Positions 35,951-45,285 of a stretch of DNA of 64,000 nt are shown here, piece after piece. The notes under the pieces are model-generated. The model was given only the letters and a program-made list of their open reading frames with translations. It was not told where the DNA came from and ran no database searches. This DNA comes from Micromonospora marina. Its GTDB lineage: Bacteria > Actinomycetota > Actinomycetes > Mycobacteriales > Micromonosporaceae. The stretch spans positions 1-64,000 of the forward strand of contig NZ_FMCV01000012.1 of the NCBI RefSeq assembly GCF_900091565.1. The letters run 5' to 3'. Made by a program: the position numbers and the translations under genes. Numbering within the stretch: the stretch's first letter is position 1; every line of letters begins with the position of its first letter.

Positions 35951-36003
35951 GTTAACAAGGTGCCCTTCCTCTACCGGAGGCGTTAACAGGGGGCCCTTCC
36001 TTA
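35951..36003 (-). repeat. Gene-3'-end repeat, copy 3
   Basis: On the minus strand it reads TAAGGAAGGGCCCCCTGTTA, ACGCCTCCGGTA, then GAGGAAGGGCACCTTGTTAAC. The TAA stop codon of glnD is its first three bases, exactly as at the FAD-enzyme gene (copy 1), and the spacer CGCCTCCGGTAGAGG is identical to copy 1. One base in the second half breaks the GGGCCC core. Confidence 0.85.
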
Positions 36004-38265
36004 CACGGCGGCGAGTGCGGCGGCCTCGATCCGGGCCCGCTCCTCATCCGACGGCCAGCCGCCGACCAGGTAGAACGCGTCCACCACATCGCCGCCCAGC
36101 GTCGAGATCCGGGCCGCCCGCACCTGGGCGCCCGCCTCGTCCAGCGCGCAGGTGACCCGGTACAGCAGTCCCGCCGCGTCGGCCGCCCGCAGCTCCAGCA
36201 GCACCGCGTCGGTGGCCGCCTCCCGGTGCCAGACCACCCGCGGCGCGGCACCCCGGCTGCGGGCGGCCAGGGCCCGGCCGCGCAGCCGCTGGGTGACCGA
36301 GACGTCGCCGCCGACGGCGCGGCGCAGGTCGGCGCTGAGCGCGATCGGGTCCGGGGCCAGCCCGTAACGCGGCTGCACCCGGCACTCGACCAGGGCCCGG
36401 CCGTCGACGGTGGCGGCGTCCGCGGAGATCACCTCCAGGCGGTGCAGGGCCAGGCAACCGGCGACGGTGGCCAGCAGCCCGCGCCGGTCGGCGGCGGCCA
36501 CCGACACCCGGTCCTCCCCCAGGTGTACGACAGGCAGCGGCCCGGCCACGAGCGCCGGGTCCGGGGCCGGCGGGGCGGGTACCACGCCGGTGTCCAGCGT
36601 GGTGCGCACCCGGCTCACCAGCTCGGCGATCAGCCGGCCCTTCCAGCCGGACCAGGCGGCCGGGCCGGTGGCGGCGGCGTCGGCGCGCACCAGGGCGTGC
36701 AGCAGGTCCAGCGTGGTGGTGTCGCCGACCCGCTCGGCGACGCCCGCGACGGTTTTCGGGTCGGACAGGTCACGCCGGGTGGCCACGTCGGGCAGCAGCA
36801 GGTGCAGCCGGACCAGCGTCCCGATCAGCGCCGCCTCGGCCGGCGGCAGCCCGATCCGGGTGGCGACCGCCTCGGCCAGCGGCGCGCCCACCGTCGAGTG
36901 GTCCCCGGAAAGCCCCTTGCCGATGTCGTGCAGGAACGCGCCGAGCAGCAGCAGGTCCGGCCGTTCCACGTCGCGGGTGTGCCGGCTCGCCTCGTACGCG
37001 GTCTGCACCAGGTGCCGGTCGAGCGTGAACCGGTGCACCGGGTTGTGCTGGGGCAGGCTGCGCATCCGGGTCCACTCGGGCAGCCAGCGGTCGATCAGCC
37101 CGTACCTGTCGCAGGTCTCCCAGGCGGGCACCAGGCCGGAACCGGCGCCGAGCAGGGTGATCAGCGCGTCGCGGGCGGCCGCCGGCCAGGGCGCGGGCAG
37201 CGGCGGGCAGTACGCGGCCAGCCACTCGCAGGTGGCCCGCGCGATCGGCAGCCGGGTGGTGGCGGCAGCGGCGGCCACCCGCAGCGACAGGCTCGGGTCG
37301 GGGCGGGCCCCGATGGCGGTCCGGGCGAGCACCAGTTCGCCGTCCTGCTCCACCACGTCCCGGGCGACCGGGCGGCGCAGCGGACGGCCGGGCGCGGCGC
37401 GGTGCCGGCCGGAGCGGAGCCGGTCGGCGGCCCGCCAGGCGTCGTCCAGGGCGTGGCTGACGGTGCGGGCGTCGCCTGCCACCAGCCGCAGCAGCGCGTC
37501 CCCGTCCTCGGCGCCGAGCAGGCGTGCCACGCCGTCGCGTTCCTGGGCGACCAGGCGGTCGACCCGGCGGCCCACCTGCTGGTGCAGCGCGTCGCGGGTG
37601 TCCAGCAGCCGCCGGTGGGCCGCGTGCACGGCCGGGCGGAGCGCGTCGGTGACCCCGGCGGTGGCGATGGCGCGCAGGATGCCCACGTCACGCAGCCCGC
37701 CGGCCGCCTCCTTGAGGTCGCCTTCGAGCAGGAAGGCCAGTTCGCCGTGCGCCTCCCAGCGGGCGGCGGTGATCTCGCGCAGGCCGGGGAGCTGGCGGAT
37801 CGCGGTCCGCCGCCAGTGGTCGGTGGCGGTACGCGAGAGCTGGTCGGTGAGCGCCGGGTCACCCGCCACGTGCCGGGCGTCGAGCAGGCCGAGGGCGACC
37901 TTGACGTCGTCCTGGGCCACCGACAGCGCCTCGGCGACCGTGCGCACGGAGTGGTCCAGCCGTAGCCCGGCGTCCCAGATCGGATACCACAGCGACGCGG
38001 CCAGCTCGTCGATGCCGGGCACCCCGGCGTGCAGCAGCACCAGGTCGAGGTCGCCGTAGGGGGCGCACTGGCGGCGGCCCAGCCCGCCCACCGCGACGAG
38101 CGCGACCCCGTCCCGGTCCGGGAAGGCCCGGCGCAGCCAGGCGTCGAGCGCGCCGGCCCGCGCGGACCGGGCCGCCGCGCCGATCCCCGCGGGTACGCCG
38201 GCGACCTCGTTGACCACGGGCGCGCCGTCCCCGGTGGGGGCGGCAGCCGTGGTCAACGAGGTCAC
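36001..38265 (-). CDS. glnD: PII uridylyl/adenylyltransferase GlnD
   Basis: GlnD modifies and demodifies the PII protein in response to glutamine; in Streptomyces it adenylylates GlnK. The 754-residue protein has the nucleotidyltransferase motif GGLGRRQCAPYGDLDLVLLH, the HD phosphohydrolase motif FLHDIGKGLSGDHS and two C-terminal ACT domains (DRRGLLATVAGCLALHRLEV and DAAGLLYRVTCALDEAGAQV). It is somewhat shorter than the E. coli enzyme but complete. It follows glnK by 17 bases in the amtB-glnK-glnD unit. Confidence 0.95.
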   Translation of the reverse strand: MTSLTTAAAPTGDGAPVVNEVAGVPAGIGAAARSARAGALDAWLRRAFPDRDGVALVAVGGLGRRQCAPYGDLDLVLLHAGVPGIDELAASLWYPIWDAGLRLDHSVRTVAEALSVAQDDVKVALGLLDARHVAGDPALTDQLSRTATDHWRRTAIRQLPGLREITAARWEAHGELAFLLEGDLKEAAGGLRDVGILRAIATAGVTDALRPAVHAAHRRLLDTRDALHQQVGRRVDRLVAQERDGVARLLGAEDGDALLRLVAGDARTVSHALDDAWRAADRLRSGRHRAAPGRPLRRPVARDVVEQDGELVLARTAIGARPDPSLSLRVAAAAATTRLPIARATCEWLAAYCPPLPAPWPAAARDALITLLGAGSGLVPAWETCDRYGLIDRWLPEWTRMRSLPQHNPVHRFTLDRHLVQTAYEASRHTRDVERPDLLLLGAFLHDIGKGLSGDHSTVGAPLAEAVATRIGLPPAEAALIGTLVRLHLLLPDVATRRDLSDPKTVAGVAERVGDTTTLDLLHALVRADAAATGPAAWSGWKGRLIAELVSRVRTTLDTGVVPAPPAPDPALVAGPLPVVHLGEDRVSVAAADRRGLLATVAGCLALHRLEVISADAATVDGRALVECRVQPRYGLAPDPIALSADLRRAVGGDVSVTQRLRGRALAARSRGAAPRVVWHREAATDAVLLELRAADAAGLLYRVTCALDEAGAQVRAARISTLGGDVVDAFYLVGGWPSDEERARIEAAALAAV

Positions 38266-38282
38266 GTCGGCGGATCCGGCGA

Positions 38283-40002
<1,720 letters not shown>

Positions 40003-40116
40003 GCTGCCTCCTCTCGTTGTCGTGTTCCTCCCTCCGACTGAGACCTGGCAGCATCGCCCGTCAGCCGGTTGCGCGGAAGCTTTGCCGCCGGCTGTTTCCT
40101 TCAGCGACACCGCGCG

Positions 40117-40153
40117 ATTTCCGACGCGTGACGGGTTGTTTCCGACGTGTGAA
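40117..40153 (-). promoter_or_regulatory. GlnR-like operator upstream of amtB
   Basis: Read toward amtB: TTCAC-N6-GAAAC-N5-GTCAC-N6-GAAAT. This closely matches the actinobacterial GlnR box (gTnAC-N6-GAAAc repeated with ~22-base period), with one spacer a base short. A further GTTTC (plus strand, 40094-40098) lies one period away. GlnR activates amtB-glnK-glnD in Streptomyces, and the downstream genes here are those three. Binding itself is inferred. Confidence 0.65.
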
Positions 40154-40168
40154 GAACGCCGATCTTGG

Positions 40169-41032
40169 TCAGCGCAGCGCGTACTCCAGCTGGTGCCGCT
40201 CGTAGTCGAGCAGCCGCAGGTCACGCATAGGGCGACGCAGGTGACCCTTGTGGACGATTCGGACGAACGCCGGCTCACCGGCGGCGGCCATCCGCCGGAT
40301 GCCCTCGACGTGGTCGACGATGCGCTTGCGGATGGTCCGGATGAGCCGGTGCCGGTCGCGCGGGATCAGCCCGTACGCGTCGGCGAACAGCCGCAGCCGG
40401 CGCGGCCGGTCGGGGTGCTTCCAGCCGAGCGTGATCGAGTCCCGGTCGGAGAAGATCGGCACCCAGGTCCAGGCGGCGTACGCCACGTCGTAGATGCGGG
40501 CGCCGGGCGAGGCGAGGTCGAAGTCGATCAGCCCGAGCGTGCCGTCCGGCCGCCAGATCACGTTGTGCGGCGCGGCGTCGTGGTGGCAGATGACCTCGGT
40601 GTCCGGCGGGGGCGGGCCGAACGAGCGCCAGACCGCGCCGGGCGGCGGGGTGAAGCCGTACTGGGCGTCGTGGAACATCCGCAGCATGGTGGCCACCGTC
40701 ACCAGGGCCTCGTCGGTGACCCAGTGCGGGGCCAGCGGGTACTCCCCGCACTCCCCCTCCAGGTACGACAGGACCTCCCGGTTGCGCTCGTCCATGCCGA
40801 GCGCCCGGGGCGCGCCGGTGAATCCGACGTACTCCAGGTGGCGCAGCAGCGCGTGCACGGAGGGCGTCCACGGGCCGGCGTTGCGCCGGACCGTGTCTCC
40901 CACACGGACCACGGTGCTCACGTTCCCGCCGTGCAGCGGGATCTCCTGCGAAGTCACGTACGGTCTCCCGAGGCGTGGCGACGGGTGGCTGGGGTCGCGC
41001 CACCCCGCGTAGGCGCGATCGTCAGTCGTCAC
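40169..41032 (-). CDS. Phosphotransferase (aminoglycoside phosphotransferase-like kinase)
   Basis: A 287-residue APH/choline-kinase-type protein. The catalytic loop is ICHHDAAPHNVIW (H-x-D with the catalytic Asp and Asn) and the metal-binding motif is LGLIDFDLASPGARIYDVAY. The N-terminal lobe is short with a weak nucleotide-binding loop (LHGGNVSTVVRVGDTVRR). The substrate is unknown and resistance cannot be inferred. The GTG start lies eight bases after the ftsY stop, suggesting cotranscription with ftsY. Confidence 0.85.
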   Translation of the reverse strand: MTTDDRAYAGWRDPSHPSPRLGRPYVTSQEIPLHGGNVSTVVRVGDTVRRNAGPWTPSVHALLRHLEYVGFTGAPRALGMDERNREVLSYLEGECGEYPLAPHWVTDEALVTVATMLRMFHDAQYGFTPPPGAVWRSFGPPPPDTEVICHHDAAPHNVIWRPDGTLGLIDFDLASPGARIYDVAYAAWTWVPIFSDRDSITLGWKHPDRPRRLRLFADAYGLIPRDRHRLIRTIRKRIVDHVEGIRRMAAAGEPAFVRIVHKGHLRRPMRDLRLLDYERHQLEYALR

Positions 41033-41040
41033 GGGAGAGG

Positions 41041-42231
41041 CTACGCGTCCCGGGCGAGCGGCTCGGTGCCGAGCAACGCGTCGACGAACTGTGCCGGGTC
41101 GAACGGGGCCAGGTCGTCCTTGCCCTCGCCGAGGCCGACGAGCTTGACCGGGATGCCGAGCTTGCGCTGCACGGCGATCACGATGCCGCCCTTGGCCGTC
41201 CCGTCGAGCTTGGTCAGCACCACGCCCGTCACGTTCACCGCCTCGGTGAAGACCCGCGCCTGCTCCAGCCCGTTCTGGCCGGTGGTGGCGTCGAGGATCA
41301 GCAGCGTCTCGTCGATCGGGCCGTGCTTCTCCACCACCCGCTTGACCTTGCCCAGCTCGTCCATCAGGCCGATCTTGTTCTGCAGCCGGCCGGCGGTGTC
41401 GATGAGCACGGTGTCCACGCCGGTGTCGATGCCGCGCTTGACCGCGTCGAACGCGACGCTCGCCGGGTCGGCGGCCTCCGGCCCGCGGACCGTCTCGGCG
41501 CCCACCCGGCCGCCCCAGGTCTCCAGCTGGTCGGCGGCTGCGGCCCGGAACGTGTCGGCGGCGCCGAGCAGAACGCTGCGGCCGTCCGCGACGAGTACCC
41601 GGGCGACCTTGCCGCAGGTGGTGGTCTTGCCGGCGCCGTTGACGCCGACCACGAGCACCACCGCCGGGACGCCCTCCTTCGGGGTGGTGCGCAGCGAGCG
41701 GTCCAGGCCCGGGTCGAGCGCGTTGACCAGCTCGGCGGCGAGCAGCGCACGCAGCTCGTCCCCGGTCCGGGTGCCGAGCACCCGGGTCCGCTCGCGCAGC
41801 CGGTCGACGATCTCCCGGGTGGCGTCGATGCCGACGTCGGCGGTGATCAGGCTGTCCTCGATCTCCTCCCAGGTGTCCTCGTCCAGCCGGTCGCGGCTGA
41901 GCAGGCCGAGCAGGCCCTTGCCGAAGACGTTCTGCGAGCGGGACAGCCGCGAGCGCAGCCGGACCAGCCGGCCGGCGGTGGGCTCCGGCACCTCGACCTG
42001 CGGCACCTCGACCGGAGGGGCCGGCGGCGCCTCGACCACCACACCTGTGGTGAGTTCCGCCTCCGGGGCCTCGACCGGCGGGCCGGCCAGGTCCTCCTCC
42101 GTCCGGGTGTCGACCTCCGTTCGCGGCAGCGGCGGCTGCGGACGCCGGCGCAGCCGGGGCACCACGAGACTCAGGCCGCCGATGATCAGCACGCCGAGCA
42201 GGGCGAGAGCGACGAGGAGGTATTCCGTCAT
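41041..42231 (-). CDS. ftsY: SRP receptor FtsY
   Basis: The membrane-associated GTPase receptor for SRP. The 396-residue protein has an N-terminal transmembrane helix (EYLLVALALLGVLIIGGLSL), an acidic/Pro-rich A domain, then the N and G domains: VGVNGAGKTTTCGKVARVLV (G1), LGAADTFRAAAADQLETWGG, IDTAGRLQNKIGLMDELGKV, and VVLTKLDGTAKGG. The start ATG at 42231 is chosen because it gives the helix at once; the far longer open frame upstream is antisense to the phosphatase gene. Single gene divergent from the PhoD-like gene. Confidence 0.96.
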   Translation of the reverse strand: MTEYLLVALALLGVLIIGGLSLVVPRLRRRPQPPLPRTEVDTRTEEDLAGPPVEAPEAELTTGVVVEAPPAPPVEVPQVEVPEPTAGRLVRLRSRLSRSQNVFGKGLLGLLSRDRLDEDTWEEIEDSLITADVGIDATREIVDRLRERTRVLGTRTGDELRALLAAELVNALDPGLDRSLRTTPKEGVPAVVLVVGVNGAGKTTTCGKVARVLVADGRSVLLGAADTFRAAAADQLETWGGRVGAETVRGPEAADPASVAFDAVKRGIDTGVDTVLIDTAGRLQNKIGLMDELGKVKRVVEKHGPIDETLLILDATTGQNGLEQARVFTEAVNVTGVVLTKLDGTAKGGIVIAVQRKLGIPVKLVGLGEGKDDLAPFDPAQFVDALLGTEPLARDA

Positions 42232-42378
42232 GCCCGAAATCCTGTCAGATGCCGACGACCACGTCCCACTCACCGCCTCGGCACGCGAACAACCTGCGGG
42301 TACGCTCGCACCGGAAGGCGTACCGCAACCGCCGGCCGGGTAGGAAAGAGCCGTAAACGATCTTGTCGGAGGTGCGTC

Positions 42379-44091
42379 GTGCCCGGTTCCCGCCTGCTCA
42401 TCGGCCCGCTGTTGCGCCGGGTCGTCGACACGCGGGCGACCGTCTGGGTGGAGACCAGCTCGCCCGCCGTGGTCACCGTCCGCACCGCCGACGGCGCCAC
42501 CGGCAGCGCGCCCACCTTCTCCGCGTACGACCACCACTACGCGATCGTCGTGGTGACCGGACTCACCCCGGACAGCCGTACGACGTACGAGGTGCTGATC
42601 GACGACGAGGTGGCGTGGCCGCTGCCCGACTCGTCGTTCCCGCCCAGCGTGATCCGGACCCGCGCGCTCGACGACACCGACCAGCCGGTGCGGCTGCTGT
42701 TCGGCTCGTGCCGGGAGACCACCCAGCACTCCACCGCCCGGAAACTGCCGCCGGACGCGCTGGACGCGTACGCCCGGCGGGTGATGGCCGCGCCCGGCGA
42801 GACCACCCTGCCCGACCTGCTGGTGCTGCTCGGCGACCAGGTGTACGCGGACGAGACCTCGCCGACCGTGCGGCGGCTGCTCAAGCGGCGCCGGAAGCGG
42901 CCCAAGGACGCACCGGCGACGCAGGTGGTGAGCTTCGACGAGTACACCAAGCTCTACCTGGAGTCGTGGCGCGACCCGGAGATCCGCTGGCTGCTCTCCA
43001 CCGTGCCGAGCGTGATGATCTTCGACGACCACGAGGTGATCGACGACTGGAACACCTCGCAGTCGTGGCGCGCGGACATGCGCGAGCAGCCGTGGTGGGC
43101 CGAGCGGATCCGCAGCGGCCTCGCCTCCTACTGGGTCTACCAGCACCTGGGCAACCTCAGCCCGGACGAGATCGCCGCCGACCCGGTGTACGCCAAGGTG
43201 GTCGCCGCCGAGGACGCCACGAGCGTGCTGCACGAGTTCGGCGAGCGGGTCGACTCCGAGGCCGATCTGGCGCACGACACCGAGCGCTGGCGGGCCGTGC
43301 AGTACCAGTGGAGCTACGCGCTCGATCTCGGCCGCACCCGCCTGGTCATGCTGGACAACCGGTCGAGCCGGGTGCTCCAGCCGGGCAACCGGGCGATGCT
43401 GCCGCCGGGCGAGTGGTCGTGGTTCCTCGACCAGGCGCACGGCACGTACGACCACCTGGTGGTGGGCAGCTCGCTGCCGTGGCTGCTGCCGCCGGGCATC
43501 CACCACGTGGAGGCGTGGAACGAGCGCCTCGCCGACTCCGGCCGGCCCTGGGTGGCCCGGCTCTCCGAGCAGATCCGCCGGGCTCTGGACCTGGAGCACT
43601 GGGGGGCGTTCCGGCGCTCGTTCGAGGCGCTGGGCGAGCTGTTCGCGCGGCTTGGCAGCGGCACCGCGGCGCGTACCGGGGCGCGGGTGGGTGCCGGGCC
43701 GGCGTACGCGCGACCCGCGTCGATCAGCGTGCTCTCCGGTGACGTGCACCACTCGTACGTGGCCCGGGCCCGGTTCGCCGACCGCGACGTCCGCACACCC
43801 GTGCACCAGCTCACGTGTTCGCCGATCCACAACCAGGTGCCGGCCGCCATGCGCCCACTGATGACGCTGGGCTGGAATCCCGGCCCGGCCGGGGCGACCC
43901 GGGCGCTGGCGCGCTCGGCCGGCGTACGCCGCCCGCCGGTGCGGTGGCGGAAACTGGCCGGACCCTACTTCGGCAACGCGGTGGCCACGCTCACCCATCA
44001 GGGCCGCGGGGCCGCGGTGGTGATCGAGGGGACGACCCGAGAGGGTGAGCTGCGACCGGTGGCACGACAGAAACTCAGCGACGACGACTGA
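42379..44091 (+). CDS. PhoD-like alkaline phosphatase/phosphodiesterase family protein
   Basis: A 570-residue metallophosphatase of the PhoD family, without a Tat signal peptide and so probably cytosolic, unlike classical PhoD. Metal-binding motifs in order: FGSCRETTQHS, LLVLLGDQVYADE, VMIFDDHEVIDDWN and ISVLSGDVHHSYVA. The N-terminal ~100 residues form the fibronectin-like domain of the family (RATVWVETSSPAVVTVRTAD). The GTG start at 42379 has GGAGG six bases upstream. The MarR gene starts 13 bases after the stop, so the two are cotranscribed. Confidence 0.88.
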   Translation: MPGSRLLIGPLLRRVVDTRATVWVETSSPAVVTVRTADGATGSAPTFSAYDHHYAIVVVTGLTPDSRTTYEVLIDDEVAWPLPDSSFPPSVIRTRALDDTDQPVRLLFGSCRETTQHSTARKLPPDALDAYARRVMAAPGETTLPDLLVLLGDQVYADETSPTVRRLLKRRRKRPKDAPATQVVSFDEYTKLYLESWRDPEIRWLLSTVPSVMIFDDHEVIDDWNTSQSWRADMREQPWWAERIRSGLASYWVYQHLGNLSPDEIAADPVYAKVVAAEDATSVLHEFGERVDSEADLAHDTERWRAVQYQWSYALDLGRTRLVMLDNRSSRVLQPGNRAMLPPGEWSWFLDQAHGTYDHLVVGSSLPWLLPPGIHHVEAWNERLADSGRPWVARLSEQIRRALDLEHWGAFRRSFEALGELFARLGSGTAARTGARVGAGPAYARPASISVLSGDVHHSYVARARFADRDVRTPVHQLTCSPIHNQVPAAMRPLMTLGWNPGPAGATRALARSAGVRRPPVRWRKLAGPYFGNAVATLTHQGRGAAVVIEGTTREGELRPVARQKLSDDD

Positions 44092-44104
44092 GTACCCTCT
44101 GAGC

Positions 44105-44530
44105 GTGGACGAGACGCTGCGCGCCGTGGAGCACGAGTTGACCGCGTTGCTGCGCCGCGGCCGGGCACTGTCCTGGGAGATCGCCCGCGAGGTCCACCCG
44201 AACCTGGAGCCCAACGCGTACGGCCTGCTGCTCTGGCTGCGTCGCTCGGGCTCGATCCGGCTCACCGACCTGGCCGCGAAGCTGGGCATCGGCAAGGGCA
44301 CGCTCAGCCGCCAGATCGGCGGGCTGGAGGCGCTCGGCCTGGTCCGCCGCGACCCGGACCCGACTGATCGGCGGGCGGCCCAGCTCAGCCTCACCGAGGA
44401 GGGCACCCGGCGGTTCGACGCGGCGCGGGCGGCCCGGCTCGGACAGATCCGGCGTTCGCTCGAAAGCTGGCCGCCAGAGGACGTCGCGGACCTCGCCCGG
44501 CTGATGCACCGCTTCAACGAGTCGTTCTGA
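44105..44530 (+). CDS. MarR-family transcriptional regulator
   Basis: A 141-residue winged-helix regulator. The recognition region is LTDLAAKLGIGKGTLSRQIG followed by GLEALGLVRRDPDPTDRRAA, the typical MarR wing with D-P-x-D-R-R. The ligand is unknown. It follows the PhoD-like gene by 13 bases and probably regulates that operon. The GTG start gives MDETLRAVEHELTALLRRGR. A dispersed repeat begins three bases after the stop. Confidence 0.88.
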   Translation: MDETLRAVEHELTALLRRGRALSWEIAREVHPNLEPNAYGLLLWLRRSGSIRLTDLAAKLGIGKGTLSRQIGGLEALGLVRRDPDPTDRRAAQLSLTEEGTRRFDAARAARLGQIRRSLESWPPEDVADLARLMHRFNESF

Positions 44531-44533
44531 GCT

Positions 44534-44587
44534 GCAAGGAAGGGCCCCTTGTTAACGCCTCGCGAGGTGAAGGGGCCCCCGCTTAAC
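44534..44587 (+). repeat. Gene-3'-end repeat, copy 4
   Basis: GCAAGGAAGGGCCCCTTGTT, AACG, then the perfect palindrome CCTCGCGAGG, then TGAAGGGGCCCCCGCTTAAC. It begins three bases after the MarR stop in the direction of that gene. GGGCCCCTT of the first half can pair with AAGGGGCCC of the second, enclosing the CCTCGCGAGG hairpin. Confidence 0.85.
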
Positions 44588-44667
44588 ATCTGCGCCCATG
44601 ACCTGGACCGTGCACCGGTGGTCCGCCACCGCGCCGCATGCATCGACGGCGTCACGGCGCCGGAGCG

Positions 44668-45285
44668 TCAGTACGCCAGCGCGGCGCGCAGGTAACGGAG
44701 GTCGGCCGGGCCGCTCCAGCGGTGCGCGGACAGGCCCGCCACCCGGGCGCCGGCCACCGCCCGGTCCTCGTCGTCGACGAACAGCACCCGCCCCGGCGGC
44801 GTACCCAGCGCCGCACAGGCGGTCTGGAAGTACTCCTTCGCCGGCTTGTGCACCCCGATGGCCGAGGAGTTGACGATCACGTCCAGCTCCTCGGTCAGGC
44901 CCAGCGCGGCCAGGTCGGCGTCGAGCAGGTCGGTGGCGTTGGTGCCCAGCCCCACCCGGATGCCCGCCGCCCGCACCTCGCGGACGAACGCCAGCACGTC
45001 CGGGTCGACCTCGCCGCGGTAGCTCTGCCACTCCTGGACGGCCGCCCGCGCCCGATCCGCGCCGACCGCGGGGGTCAGCGCGTCGGCCACGCTCACCATC
45101 CACTGGGCGTGGCTGACCTGACCGGTCAGCACCGGCTGGAGCAGGCCCCAGGACATCGCGATCTCACCGAGGACACCCTCGGTCAGCCCGTACTCCCGCT
45201 CGACACCGGCGGCCACCGCCGGATCCCATCGGCGCAGCACGCCGTCGAAATCCACCAGGAGCGCCGTGGCGCGTTCCCGACTCAC
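44668..45285 (-). CDS. HAD-family hydrolase
   Basis: A 205-residue haloacid-dehalogenase-type phosphatase. Motif I is LLVDFDGVLRRWDP, motif II GLGTNATDL, motif III region VHKPAKEYFQ and motif IV VLFVDDEDRAV. The cap is of the small C1 helical type. The substrate is unknown. Its start overlaps the smc stop by four bases, so it is translationally coupled to smc. Confidence 0.88.
   Translation of the reverse strand: MSRERATALLVDFDGVLRRWDPAVAAGVEREYGLTEGVLGEIAMSWGLLQPVLTGQVSHAQWMVSVADALTPAVGADRARAAVQEWQSYRGEVDPDVLAFVREVRAAGIRVGLGTNATDLLDADLAALGLTEELDVIVNSSAIGVHKPAKEYFQTACAALGTPPGRVLFVDDEDRAVAGARVAGLSAHRWSGPADLRYLRAALAY

Noticed and set aside
41041..44655. A 3.6-kb minus-strand open frame continuing upstream of ftsY
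   Set aside because: Only the part after the ATG at 42231 is FtsY. The rest is antisense to the PhoD-like and MarR genes and Arg/Gly-rich without domains.
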